Shown here in pieces: positions 1 to 6,090 of a stretch of DNA of 6,566 bases. The translations under genes and the position numbers were made by a program. How positions within the stretch are numbered: position 1 is the first letter of the stretch; every line of letters starts with the position of its first letter. This DNA is from an uncultured Methylobacter sp. GTDB lineage: Bacteria; Pseudomonadota; Gammaproteobacteria; Methylococcales; Methylomonadaceae. Location: NCBI GenBank assembly GCA_903831545.1, contig CAIKYI010000408.1:1-6566 (forward strand), given 5' to 3'. The notes under the pieces are model-generated. The model had not been told where the DNA came from and made no database searches. It was given only the letters and a program-made list of their open reading frames with translations.

Positions 1-106
1 CGTTATGGCTCTTGAAGAAGAATTCGAATGCGAAATTCCAGACGATGAAGCTGAAAAGATTACAACTGTTCAGCAAGCGATCGATTACGTAGTAAAAAAC
101 GCTTAA
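1..106 (+). CDS. acpP: Acyl carrier protein, C-terminal part (5' end outside window)
   Basis: Carrier of growing acyl chains in type II fatty acid synthesis; a small acidic cytoplasmic protein with a phosphopantetheine arm. Reading from base 2, 34 codons remain before TAA at 104-106. The visible residues start [19 protein letters not shown], continue [11 protein letters not shown] and end VVKNA, which is the helix II to helix IV half of AcpP. The window opens a few residues after the expected DSL serine that receives phosphopantetheine, so the modification site itself cannot be seen. The acidic helix II (EEEFECE) is the recognition surface for partner enzymes in this family. fabF lies 181 nt downstream, as in many gammaproteobacteria, so this is the normal fab cluster. 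Only the truncation by the window edge is unusual. Confidence 0.96.
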   Translation, partial: VMALEEEFECEIPDDEAEKITTVQQAIDYVVKNA

Positions 107-130
107 AGTTAAATATGTAGAATGGGTTAC

Positions 131-190
131 TGCTTGCATGGATGCAGGAAGTAATTGCGTAGGATGGGTAGAGCGTGAGCGAAGCCCATC
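131..190. repeat. REP-like palindromic intergenic repeat (GTAG plus hairpin)
   Basis: A GTAG tetranucleotide at 159-162 is followed directly by an imperfect palindrome. GATGGGT (163-169) pairs with GCCCATC (184-190), one pair being T:G, around a 14-nt loop at 170-183. A GTAG head 5' of a hairpin is the usual design of REP sequences mobilised by RAYT (Y1 tyrosine) transposases. Just upstream, 133-139 and 142-148 form a second small palindrome (TGCAT-GG-ATGCA core). No T-run follows, so it is not a classic intrinsic terminator, but a hairpin directly after acpP could stabilise the 3' end of the acpP message. From memory, similar GTAGGATGGGTAGAGCG motifs are common in environmental gammaproteobacteria. 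Copy number cannot be judged from one window. Confidence 0.6.
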
Positions 191-195
191 GTATC

Positions 196-224
196 TTAAC
201 CATAGTTGCGATGAGTTTTATACT
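196..224 (+). promoter_or_regulatory. Candidate sigma-70 promoter for fabF
   Basis: TTAACC (196-201, 4 of 6 to the -35 consensus) and TATACT (219-224, 5 of 6 to the -10 consensus) are separated by exactly 17 nt. Transcription would begin near 231 and give a leader of about 57 nt before the TTG start of fabF. The location just downstream of the hairpin at 163-190 would let fabF be expressed independently of acpP. This rests on consensus matching only; readthrough from acpP is equally possible. Confidence 0.42.
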
Positions 225-287
225 TAAACACATCCTGCATAATTAAGCATTTCCCCGCCTTCACTTCACACCTTACGGTAAATCACA

Positions 288-1532
288 TTGAGCAAACGTC
301 GAGTTGTAATAACTGGATTAGGCGCAATCACGCCTTTAGCTAACACAGTCTCTGAAACTTGGGATGGTATTATCAATGGTAAAAGCGGCATAAGCCAAAT
401 AGATTCTTTCGATATTTCGGCATTTGCCACTACCTTTGGTGGTGTTATAAGAAATTTTGATGTTAGCCAGTACATCGCAGAAAAAGACGCCAAGCGCATG
501 GATGGTTTTGTTCATTATGGAATTGCAGCTGGTTGTCAGGCCATCGAAGATTCAGGTATTGAAATAACCGAAGCAAATGCCGAGCGTATTGGTGTAGCTA
601 TCGGCTCCGGAATTGGTGGTATTACCGGTATTGAAGAGTGTTACGCGACTTATGACAAAAGTGGTCCCCGTCGTATTTCACCATTTTTTGTCCCCGGCAA
701 CATAATCAATATGATTTCAGGCAACCTTTCCATTAAATATGGCTTAAAAGGTCCAAATTTTGCCATTGTTACTGCCTGTTCCACAGGAACGCACAATATT
801 GGCGATGCGGCACGTTTAATTAAATATGGCGATGCCGATGTCATGATAGCGGGTGGCGCTGAACGTTGTACAACTTCTGCCACAGCCATGGGTGGTTTTG
901 CTTCGGCAAAAGCTTTGTCCCGTCGTAACAATGATCCGCAGGCAGCCAGTCGCCCCTGGGACAAAGATCGCGACGGATTTGTGTTAAGCGATGGTGCGGG
1001 TGTTGTGGTTCTTGAAGAACTGGAACACGCCAAAGCCCGAGGCGCAAAAATTTATGCTGAATTGGTGGGTTATGGTATGAGCGGTGATGCTTATCATATA
1101 ACAACGCCTTCAGAGGGTGGTGAAGGTGCTGCGCGATGCATGAGAAATGCCCTGCGTGATGCCGGTTTAAATGTAAGTGATCTTGACTATATCAATGCGC
1201 ATGGCACTTCAACGCCTGCCGGAGATATCGGCGAAACTCATGCCATGAAAGCCGCGTTGGGTGAACATGCCTATAAAGTTGCAGTCAGTTCAACAAAATC
1301 CATGATTGGACATTTGTTGGGCGCAGCCGGTGGCATAGAAGCAGTGCTTACCGCGTTAAGTTTAAAAAATCAGGTTGCTCCACCGACCATCAATCTGGAA
1401 AATCAGGATCCTGAATGTGATCTGGACTATGTGCCCAATATGGCAAGAAATATGAAAATTGATGTAGCCATGTCTAACTCTTTTGGTTTTGGTGGCACTA
1501 ATGGTACTTTGGTTTTTAAACGATACGAGTAG
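288..1532 (+). CDS. fabF: Beta-ketoacyl-ACP synthase II (KAS II)
   Basis: Condensing enzyme that extends acyl-ACP by two carbons using malonyl-ACP, in the cytoplasm. The 414-residue length matches the family (about 413). The N-terminus [16 protein letters not shown] is typical. The Cys-His-His active site is intact: nucleophile Cys164 in TACSTG, His305 in [11 protein letters not shown] and His342 in [12 protein letters not shown], with Lys337 in SSTKS. The glycine-rich gate SFGFGGTNG (398-406) is present, as is [14 protein letters not shown] (220-233). The start is TTG at 288: an in-frame TAA lies only 9 nt upstream (279-281), and starting later would cut the conserved first beta strand. No strong Shine-Dalgarno precedes it. 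It follows acpP and is separated from pabC by an AT-rich gap. FabF rather than FabB is chosen from length, sequence and position beside acpP. Confidence 0.97.
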   Translation: MSKRRVVITGLGAITPLANTVSETWDGIINGKSGISQIDSFDISAFATTFGGVIRNFDVSQYIAEKDAKRMDGFVHYGIAAGCQAIEDSGIEITEANAERIGVAIGSGIGGITGIEECYATYDKSGPRRISPFFVPGNIINMISGNLSIKYGLKGPNFAIVTACSTGTHNIGDAARLIKYGDADVMIAGGAERCTTSATAMGGFASAKALSRRNNDPQAASRPWDKDRDGFVLSDGAGVVVLEELEHAKARGAKIYAELVGYGMSGDAYHITTPSEGGEGAARCMRNALRDAGLNVSDLDYINAHGTSTPAGDIGETHAMKAALGEHAYKVAVSSTKSMIGHLLGAAGGIEAVLTALSLKNQVAPPTINLENQDPECDLDYVPNMARNMKIDVAMSNSFGFGGTNGTLVFKRYE

Positions 1533-1941
1533 TTGTTAAACTGTTAAAACTTCTCATTTAAAAATAATTGTACAGTTATAGATTAATTTCTATATTATGA
1601 AATAACCAATTTTTTATTATAAGTTTATGTTTCTTTTTATAATAAGTGAGTATAAGAAAATAACATAAAGTTAACTTAATAATTTACAGATATTAACCCA
1701 GCTGCCCCTGTATTTTGGCAGGCCATGTTTTTATTAGTGTTTGAATTTTATGTTTTTTTTCTGCTGGTTTGTAAAGATAATCCATTAAAATGCAATGATT
1801 TTGATTTGAAAAAATAAGGATGATATGTGGTGAATCAAATTTCTCATTAAATATGAAAATGATCCACTTTGTAAACGCTTTTTTATAAGATACATAATAA
1901 TCACTTGTGTGATCCGCATTAATCCATAGCTGAATAAACAA
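1533..1941. other. AT-rich intergenic gap between fabF and pabC
   Basis: By direct count 88 of 360 bases in 1561-1920 are G or C (24%), and only 18 of 120 in 1561-1680 (15%), far below the flanking genes. I see no convincing gene. A stop-free antisense frame covers most of it (1693-2001) but runs into the start of pabC and has only a TTG as its most upstream start. An AT-only inverted repeat, TTATTATAA at 1614-1622 and TTATAATAA at 1637-1645, could form a weak hairpin. A short GC-richer inverted repeat, CTGCC 1702-1706 and GGCAG 1717-1721, has no T-run directly after it. No intrinsic terminator for fabF is evident. The 3' end of the gap carries the likely pabC promoter. Such composition suits a promoter region, a nucleoid-protein binding tract or decayed foreign DNA. 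Confidence 0.7.
1869..1898 (+). promoter_or_regulatory. Candidate sigma-70 promoter for the pabC-pilZ operon
   Basis: TTGTAA (1869-1874, 4 of 6) and CATAAT (1893-1898, 5 of 6) are 18 nt apart within very AT-rich DNA. Initiation near 1905 would give a leader of about 37 nt before the pabC ATG. In AT-rich sequence such matches arise easily, and TATAAG at 1884-1889 is an alternative -10 without a good -35. Some promoter here is likely because the gap to fabF is over 400 nt and the following genes are tightly packed. Confidence 0.35.
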
Positions 1942-2778
1942 ATGATGCTCATCAATGGGGTAAGCAAAAATCATATTGAGATAACAGATCGTGGTTTTCA
2001 ATATGGCGATGGTTTATTTGAGACTATTGAAGTTAGAGACGGAAAGGCTGTTTGTCTTGAGCGTCACCTGGAGCGGTTGAGTTTAGGCTGTCAACGGCTA
2101 TATATCCCTTTTCCGGGAAAAGAAATCCTTAGTTTTGAAGCTAGTCAGCTGTGCACTAAACAAGCCCGCGCCGTACTTAAGATCATTGTTACCCGTGGTT
2201 CGGGTGGTCGAGGTTATCGCCAACCTGAAGTAATTAATACCACGCGCGTCTTAAGTCTACATCCTTATCCCGATTATCCTGAAACCTTTCAAAAGCAGGG
2301 CGTAGTAACCCGTTTTTGCGATACCCGTTTAGGCATAAATCCCGGTTTGGCAGGTATTAAACATTTAAACCGGCTCGAACAGATTTTGGCAAGAGCCGAA
2401 TGGAGTGAGCCGGAAATCCAGGAAGGGTTGATGCTCGATGTCAATGAGTATGTGATTGAAGGAACAATGACCAATCTATTCTACATTAAAAATAATAAGC
2501 TCTATACTTCAGTTCTTGATCAGTCAGGCGTTGCCGGTATCATGCGTGGCATTATTATAACTATCGCTGCCAATTCTGGAGTCCCGGTGCAGGAACATCG
2601 GTATTACAAAGATGAGCTGTTATCGGCTGATGAGGTGTTAGTCTGTAATTCGATTATTGGCATTTGGCCGGTCAGGCAAATCGCCACGGCCCGCTTTCCA
2701 GTCGGTTTGATGACCAAAAACCTTCAACTTCAGTTGGACAGCTTTATCAAGGAGGCGCTCAATAACAATGAAGAATAA
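1942..2778 (+). CDS. pabC: Aminodeoxychorismate lyase
   Basis: PLP-dependent fold-type IV enzyme that releases pyruvate from 4-amino-4-deoxychorismate to give p-aminobenzoate for folate synthesis; cytoplasmic. At 278 residues it is close to the family length (E. coli about 269). The N-terminus has the class IV signature ITDRGFQYGDGLFETIEV (14-31). The PLP Schiff-base lysine is Lys140 in GIKHLNRLEQ, and the cofactor loop IEGTMTNLFY (172-181) carries Glu173. An in-frame TAG at 1927-1929 limits the start to ATG 1942 or ATG 1945; MLINGV from 1945 would fit relatives slightly better. Neither has a clear Shine-Dalgarno. The relatives DAAT and IlvE are unlikely given the KHLNRLEQ motif and the mltG-tmk-holB neighbourhood. 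Its 3' end overlaps mltG by 11 nt. Confidence 0.93.
   Translation: MMLINGVSKNHIEITDRGFQYGDGLFETIEVRDGKAVCLERHLERLSLGCQRLYIPFPGKEILSFEASQLCTKQARAVLKIIVTRGSGGRGYRQPEVINTTRVLSLHPYPDYPETFQKQGVVTRFCDTRLGINPGLAGIKHLNRLEQILARAEWSEPEIQEGLMLDVNEYVIEGTMTNLFYIKNNKLYTSVLDQSGVAGIMRGIIITIAANSGVPVQEHRYYKDELLSADEVLVCNSIIGIWPVRQIATARFPVGLMTKNLQLQLDSFIKEALNNNEE
2749..2755 (+). promoter_or_regulatory. Strong Shine-Dalgarno for mltG inside pabC
   Basis: AAGGAGG lies within the last codons of pabC, 12 nt before the mltG ATG at 2768. It is the strongest ribosome-binding site in the window, though its spacing is longer than the usual 5-9 nt. No ATG, GTG or TTG in the mltG frame lies closer, so it supports the ATG at 2768. 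Because it sits inside translated pabC, its accessibility depends on ribosomes finishing pabC, which suggests coupling. Confidence 0.7.
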
Positions 2779-3775
2779 AATTATTAGTTTTATCCTGACG
2801 AGCTTTATTTTTGTCGGCATTGGAGTGTGGATGGATTACCAAAATGCCTTAAAAAAACCGGCACTGGTTGATAGAACTGTTTACATAGAAATTGAGAAAG
2901 GTGATTCTCTTGACCGTATTATTGATAAATTGCTTGCGCAAGATCTGAGCATAAAGCCTTTCTGGTTTAAAGTCATTACCGTTCAGGAACTGGCTTTAAA
3001 AAAACTTAAAACCGGTGAGTATGAGTTAACCTCCGGTTTAACCATACCCAAAATATTACAGTTATTTATTCAGGGAAAAACCAAACAACATGCCATAACG
3101 TTTCCGGAAGGTTGGAGCTTTAAGGACATGCGCCGTGAAATTGAAAAAAACCCAAATCTTGAACATACCTTAAAAAATGAAGATTTTGAAAGTGTAATGA
3201 CCAAAATCACTGGTTCAGAGATGGCGAACAAAAAGCCCGAAGGTTTATTTTTTCCTGATACCTACTTTTTTGAAAAGCATACCTCCGATGTGTCCTTACT
3301 GCAACGAGCTTACGACAAAATGCAGCGGGTCATGCAGCAGGAATGGTTAGCTAAAACTGAAGGACTGCCTTTTAAAAATTCTTATGAAGCCTTGATTCTT
3401 GCGTCGATCGTAGAAAAAGAAACAGCTGCAGTAGTTGAACGACCTGTAATAGCGGGGGTTTTTATTCGCAGGCTTGAAAAAAAAATGTTGTTGCAAACTG
3501 ATCCTACCGTCATTTATGGCATGGGGGAAAGTTATCAGGGCGATATAAAATCCAGAGATTTAACCGCGCCCACCCCCTACAACACTTATGTCATTAGCGG
3601 TTTGCCGCCAACACCGATTGCCATGCCGGGTCGAGAGGCGCTGAATGCAGTTTTGCATCCGGACAAGGGAAATAGTCTATATTTTGTAGCCAGAGGTGAT
3701 GGAACGCATGTTTTTTCCGAGACTTTAAAAGATCACACCAAAGCGGTAGACAGTTTTCAAAGGAACAAAAAATGA
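2768..3775 (+). CDS. mltG: Endolytic murein transglycosylase (YceG/MltG family)
   Basis: Inner-membrane lytic transglycosylase that cleaves nascent glycan strands inside the chain and is thought to set glycan length by terminating synthesis. Length 335 is close to the E. coli protein (340). One N-terminal membrane segment spans roughly residues 4-23 (IISFILTSFIFVGIGVW) with no clear cleavage site, followed by a LysM-like region (about 36-110). The catalytic domain shows EGLFFPDTYFF (158-168), the active-site segment ILASIVEKETA (210-220) with Glu218 as the likely general acid, LQTDPTVIYG (242-251), and YNTY...GLPPTPI (271-284). The ending FVARGDGTHVFS (306-317) is typical. The start is backed by the AAGGAGG site and overlaps pabC by 11 nt; the stop overlaps the tmk start by 4 nt (ATGA). 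Older databases mislabelled this family as aminodeoxychorismate lyase because of its position beside pabC. Confidence 0.95.
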   Translation: MKNKIISFILTSFIFVGIGVWMDYQNALKKPALVDRTVYIEIEKGDSLDRIIDKLLAQDLSIKPFWFKVITVQELALKKLKTGEYELTSGLTIPKILQLFIQGKTKQHAITFPEGWSFKDMRREIEKNPNLEHTLKNEDFESVMTKITGSEMANKKPEGLFFPDTYFFEKHTSDVSLLQRAYDKMQRVMQQEWLAKTEGLPFKNSYEALILASIVEKETAAVVERPVIAGVFIRRLEKKMLLQTDPTVIYGMGESYQGDIKSRDLTAPTPYNTYVISGLPPTPIAMPGREALNAVLHPDKGNSLYFVARGDGTHVFSETLKDHTKAVDSFQRNKK

Positions 3776-4431
3776 CCCGAGGCAAGTTTATTACCCTGGA
3801 AGGAGGCGAGGGAGTAGGTAAATCTACCAATCTGGTTTTTATAAAAGACTATTTGCAGCAACATAATATTTCTGTTGTCGTTACCCGCGAACCCGGCGGA
3901 ACCGTGCTTGCTGAAAAAATACGTCAATTAATGCTGGACAATAACAGTGAAGCTATTTCAGAAACGGCTGAGTTATTGATGATGTTTGCAGCTAGAGCTC
4001 AGCATATCAAACATGTTATTGAACCTGCTTTGGCACAGGGGCATTGGGTGCTTTGCGACCGGTTTACCGATGCGACTTATGCCTATCAGGGCGGTGGACG
4101 CAACATGAAAGTCAGCGTCATACAATGGTTGGAAAACCTGGTACAAGGCACTTTAAGACCGGACTTAACGCTGTTATTGGATGCGCCGGTAGAAGTGGGT
4201 ATTTCCAGAGCCCGCGAACGCGGCGCCTTTGATCGTTTTGAGTCAGAAAAAGTCAGTTTTTTTGAGAGTGTCAGGCGGGCTTATTTATTACAGGCCGAGT
4301 TGTCTCCAGAGCGAATCAAACTGATAAAAGCAAACCAGCCCTTACTTGATGTGCAGCGAGCGATTACCGAGGTGTTACGTGTTTTGCTCGCTTTGAATGT
4401 CAATTATCCTGTGTCGGGTAGTTTAAAATGA
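3772..4431 (+). CDS. tmk: Thymidylate kinase (dTMP kinase)
   Basis: Phosphorylates dTMP to dTDP with ATP, required for dTTP supply by both the de novo and salvage routes; cytoplasmic dimer. At 219 residues it fits the family (E. coli 213). The P-loop GGEGVGKST spans 11-19. TREPGGT (38-44), DRFTDATYAYQGGGR (96-110) with the DR(Y/F) motif, and LLLDAPVEVGISRARERG (134-151) follow in order. The LID region carries several arginines (146-155) while the P-loop lacks one, which matches the E. coli-like type II class. AAGGA at 3760-3764 sits 7 nt before the ATG, and the ATG shares 4 nt (ATGA) with the mltG stop. Its 3' end overlaps holB in the same way. Nothing is missing or disrupted. Confidence 0.97.
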   Translation: MTRGKFITLEGGEGVGKSTNLVFIKDYLQQHNISVVVTREPGGTVLAEKIRQLMLDNNSEAISETAELLMMFAARAQHIKHVIEPALAQGHWVLCDRFTDATYAYQGGGRNMKVSVIQWLENLVQGTLRPDLTLLLDAPVEVGISRARERGAFDRFESEKVSFFESVRRAYLLQAELSPERIKLIKANQPLLDVQRAITEVLRVLLALNVNYPVSGSLK

Positions 4432-5450
4432 CTATTTCGATGCCATTGCTGCCTTGGCATCAGCGGCACTGGACACACTTGTGCGATTATGTAGCGCAAG
4501 ATCGCATTCCGCAAGCGCTGCTTATTAGCGGTAATAAAGGTTTGGGTAAGCAGCAGCTAGCTACTCAGTTCGCCGTTGCGCTGCTTTGTGCAAACCCACA
4601 GGTCAACGGCCTGGCTTGCGGCCATTGCAACAGTTGTCTGTTGATTAATGCCCAAACGCATCCTGACTTTATCCGGTTACAACCCGAAGAACCGGGCAAA
4701 GGCATAGGTATCGGTCAGATACGTAGCCTGATTACCCGCTTAACCTTAAAGCCACAGTTTGAAACTTATCGGGTTGTTATTGTCAGTCCAGCCGACATGA
4801 TTAATCATGCCGCTGCCAATGCATTTTTAAAATGTCTTGAAGAGCCTACAGAGCGTACTTGTATCATTTTAATCACCGAAAAACCCGCCAAATTGCCGGC
4901 AACAATCATTAGTCGTTGCCAGAAACTGGCAGTAACGACGCCGGACAAGGAAATTGTTGTCCAGTGGCTGGAAGAAACATTACAGGGTGGCACGCCATTA
5001 GCTACGCCATTGCAAAAGCAGGAATTGTTTTGCAACGTATCTTTGGCGCAAAGTGCGCCATTGCTGGCACTGGACTATGTTAATGATCACTCGTTAAGCT
5101 TGCGTAATGAGTGTTTCGAGGCCTGGTTATCGATAGCAAAACAGCTTAAATCGCCGGTTATTATTGCTGAAGACTGGCATAAACTTCCGGCAGCGCCGTT
5201 GCTATTCTGGATCAGCTCCTGGATTATCGATTTGATCAAGTGTTTTTATTCGTCCCGCTTTGATAATGTCTATAATCCTGACCTGCATGGTCAATTGCAG
5301 GAACTGTCGCAAAGGGTAGAATTAAAAGGACTTTATAAATTGTATGATTTATTATTGCTGACACGGCAACGACTGGATACTCAAATTAACAAACAGTTAA
5401 TGTTTGAGGAAATTCTAATACAATGGCACGAACTTAACCGGAGTAAATAA
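4428..5450 (+). CDS. holB: DNA polymerase III subunit delta'
   Basis: Stator-like subunit of the DnaX clamp loader, which opens the beta clamp and loads it on primed DNA. At 340 residues it is near E. coli length (334). The zinc module has Cys54, Cys64, Cys67 and Cys70 (CGHCNSC, then THPDF at 77-81). The P-loop-like GNKGLGKQQ (35-43) keeps the lysine but has Gln where an ATPase needs Ser or Thr, consistent with a subunit that does not hydrolyse ATP. NAFLKCLEEP (131-140) is the DExx-region equivalent, and ISRCQ (161-165) carries the SRC motif whose arginine completes the neighbouring ATP site. The C-terminal third diverges, as is usual. The start overlaps the tmk stop by 4 nt; a second ATG 12 nt in (MPLLPWHQ) is an alternative start. 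Confidence 0.95.
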   Translation: MTISMPLLPWHQRHWTHLCDYVAQDRIPQALLISGNKGLGKQQLATQFAVALLCANPQVNGLACGHCNSCLLINAQTHPDFIRLQPEEPGKGIGIGQIRSLITRLTLKPQFETYRVVIVSPADMINHAAANAFLKCLEEPTERTCIILITEKPAKLPATIISRCQKLAVTTPDKEIVVQWLEETLQGGTPLATPLQKQELFCNVSLAQSAPLLALDYVNDHSLSLRNECFEAWLSIAKQLKSPVIIAEDWHKLPAAPLLFWISSWIIDLIKCFYSSRFDNVYNPDLHGQLQELSQRVELKGLYKLYDLLLLTRQRLDTQINKQLMFEEILIQWHELNRSK

Positions 5451-5452
5451 GC

Positions 5453-5803
5453 ATGGCAGATGCAGCGCAGGGACAAGGTATATTGTCCCTTTCAATAAAA
5501 GATAAAAATGCTTTGTACTTGGCTTACATGCCTTTTGTAACCAATGGCGGTTTGTTTATTCCCACCAACCGTAAATACGAAATGGGGCAGGAAGTGTTCA
5601 TGCTGCTCAATTTAATGGACGAAACCGAACGCTTGCCCATCGCCGGGAAAATAATCTGGATAACACCGCCCGGCTCTGAAGGCTATAGAGCCGTAGGCGT
5701 TGGCGTGCAATTTAGCGATCAGGATAATGGTACTTCGCGTAACAAAATTGAAAATTACCTGGCCGGTTCTTTGGAAAATGACCGTTCTACGCATACTATG
5801 TAA
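5453..5803 (+). CDS. pilZ: Type IV pilus assembly protein PilZ
   Basis: Small cytoplasmic PilZ-fold protein needed for type IV pilus biogenesis; in studied relatives it works with the extension ATPase PilB and the FimX pathway. Its 116 residues match the founding PilZ (about 118). The core YLAYMPFVTNGGLFIPTNR (22-40), GQEVFMLLNLMDE (45-57), LPIAGKIIWITP (61-72) and GVGVQFSD (81-88) is diagnostic. It lacks the RxxxR and (D/N)xSxxG motifs of c-di-GMP-binding PilZ domains, as is known for this subfamily, so direct c-di-GMP binding is not expected. GGAG at 5440-5443 lies 9 nt before the ATG, and only 2 nt separate it from the holB stop, so it is the last tightly packed gene of the operon. The pilus genes themselves are not in view. 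Confidence 0.93.
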   Translation: MADAAQGQGILSLSIKDKNALYLAYMPFVTNGGLFIPTNRKYEMGQEVFMLLNLMDETERLPIAGKIIWITPPGSEGYRAVGVGVQFSDQDNGTSRNKIENYLAGSLENDRSTHTM

Positions 5804-5863
5804 AGAAGACTAAAGTCAAAGTAAGGTAACTCGCAAAAATAATCCTCCCATTACATAAAAATA

Positions 5864-5904
5864 GAACGCGGATGACACGGATCGGGCGGATTTACACAGA
5901 TTTA
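5864..5904. repeat. CGGAT 9-nt-periodic dispersed repeat
   Basis: CGGAT occurs at 5869-5873, 5878-5882 and 5887-5891, an exact 9-nt period, followed by CAGAT at 5897-5901. The segment is GC-rich inside an AT-rich spacer, so it stands out sharply. It resembles the GAACGCGGATGACGCGGAT type of intergenic repeat that I recall from many environmental bacterial genomes; that recollection is unverified here. It lies inside the inverted-repeat structure, close after the inner left arm, as if nested in it. Confidence 0.55.
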
Positions 5905-5925
5905 AATAAACATGGTCTGTTCTGT

Positions 5926-5964
5926 TTGGAATAATCAATTATTATCGGTGTTCCAATATTTTTT
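5926..5964 (+). terminator. Weak hairpin plus T-run, possible end of the pabC-pilZ transcript
   Basis: TTGGAA (5926-5931) pairs with TTCCAA (5951-5956), and inside it AATAAT (5930-5935) can pair with ATTATT (5938-5943), leaving a bulge. The sequence TATTTTTT follows at once, with six T at 5959-5964. The stem is AT-rich and interrupted, so intrinsic termination would be weak. It is the best terminator-like structure between pilZ and tatD. Confidence 0.25.
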
Positions 5965-6090
5965 GTAATAAATGTTTATGTAATAAATTTTCTTGATAAC
6001 TCTAATTGGGAAGTTTTTTATTACGAGTTACCTAAGCCACAATCAGCAGTTTTTAGTCTTTAATCTCACCCAATTTTAAAAAAAACTCCC

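Larger units (their letters stand above)
5806..6060. repeat. 255-bp imperfect inverted-repeat element, MITE-like, between pilZ and tatD
   Basis: The ends are matching inverted repeats in the same order from outside to inside. AAGACTAAA (5806-5814) pairs with TTTAGTCTT (6052-6060), AGGTAACTCG (5824-5833) with CGAGTTACCT (6024-6033), and ATTACATAAA (5850-5859) with TTTATGTAAT (5975-5984). A weaker match joins CTCCCA (5845-5850) and TTGGGAAG (6006-6013). The arms differ by small insertions and deletions. By count 76 of 240 bases in 5821-6060 are G or C (32%). There is no open frame of note and no transposase. TAA occurs at 5801-5803 and 6061-6063, but two extra bases on the left make a target duplication doubtful. 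I infer a degenerate non-autonomous element or a nested repeat; a purely regulatory hairpin region remains possible. Confidence 0.55.

Noticed and set aside
650..1104. Antisense open frames of 127 and 87 codons inside fabF
   Set aside because: They lie wholly within a complete fabF with intact active-site residues, and the translations (Ser/Pro/Arg-rich) look like codon-bias shadows.
1568..1596. Possible promoter TTGTAC - 17 nt - TATATT
   Set aside because: The -35 matches only 3 of 6 in DNA that is 15% GC, and no gene starts within 300 nt downstream; such matches are expected by chance here.
1702..1721. CTGCC/GGCAG inverted repeat as a fabF terminator
   Set aside because: Only 5 bp, about 170 nt after the fabF stop, with no T-run directly after the stem.
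1853..1888. Small + strand peptide frame MKMIHFVNAFL before pabC
   Set aside because: Only 11 codons, no Shine-Dalgarno, and it ends inside the candidate pabC promoter region; no sign of a leader peptide with attenuator hairpins.
3594..3830. Antisense open frame spanning the mltG-tmk junction
   Set aside because: It crosses two well-supported genes on the other strand and shows no recognisable motif.
5864..5904. CGGAT array as a CRISPR-like array
   Set aside because: Units are 9 nt with no spacer variation of CRISPR size and no cas genes nearby.
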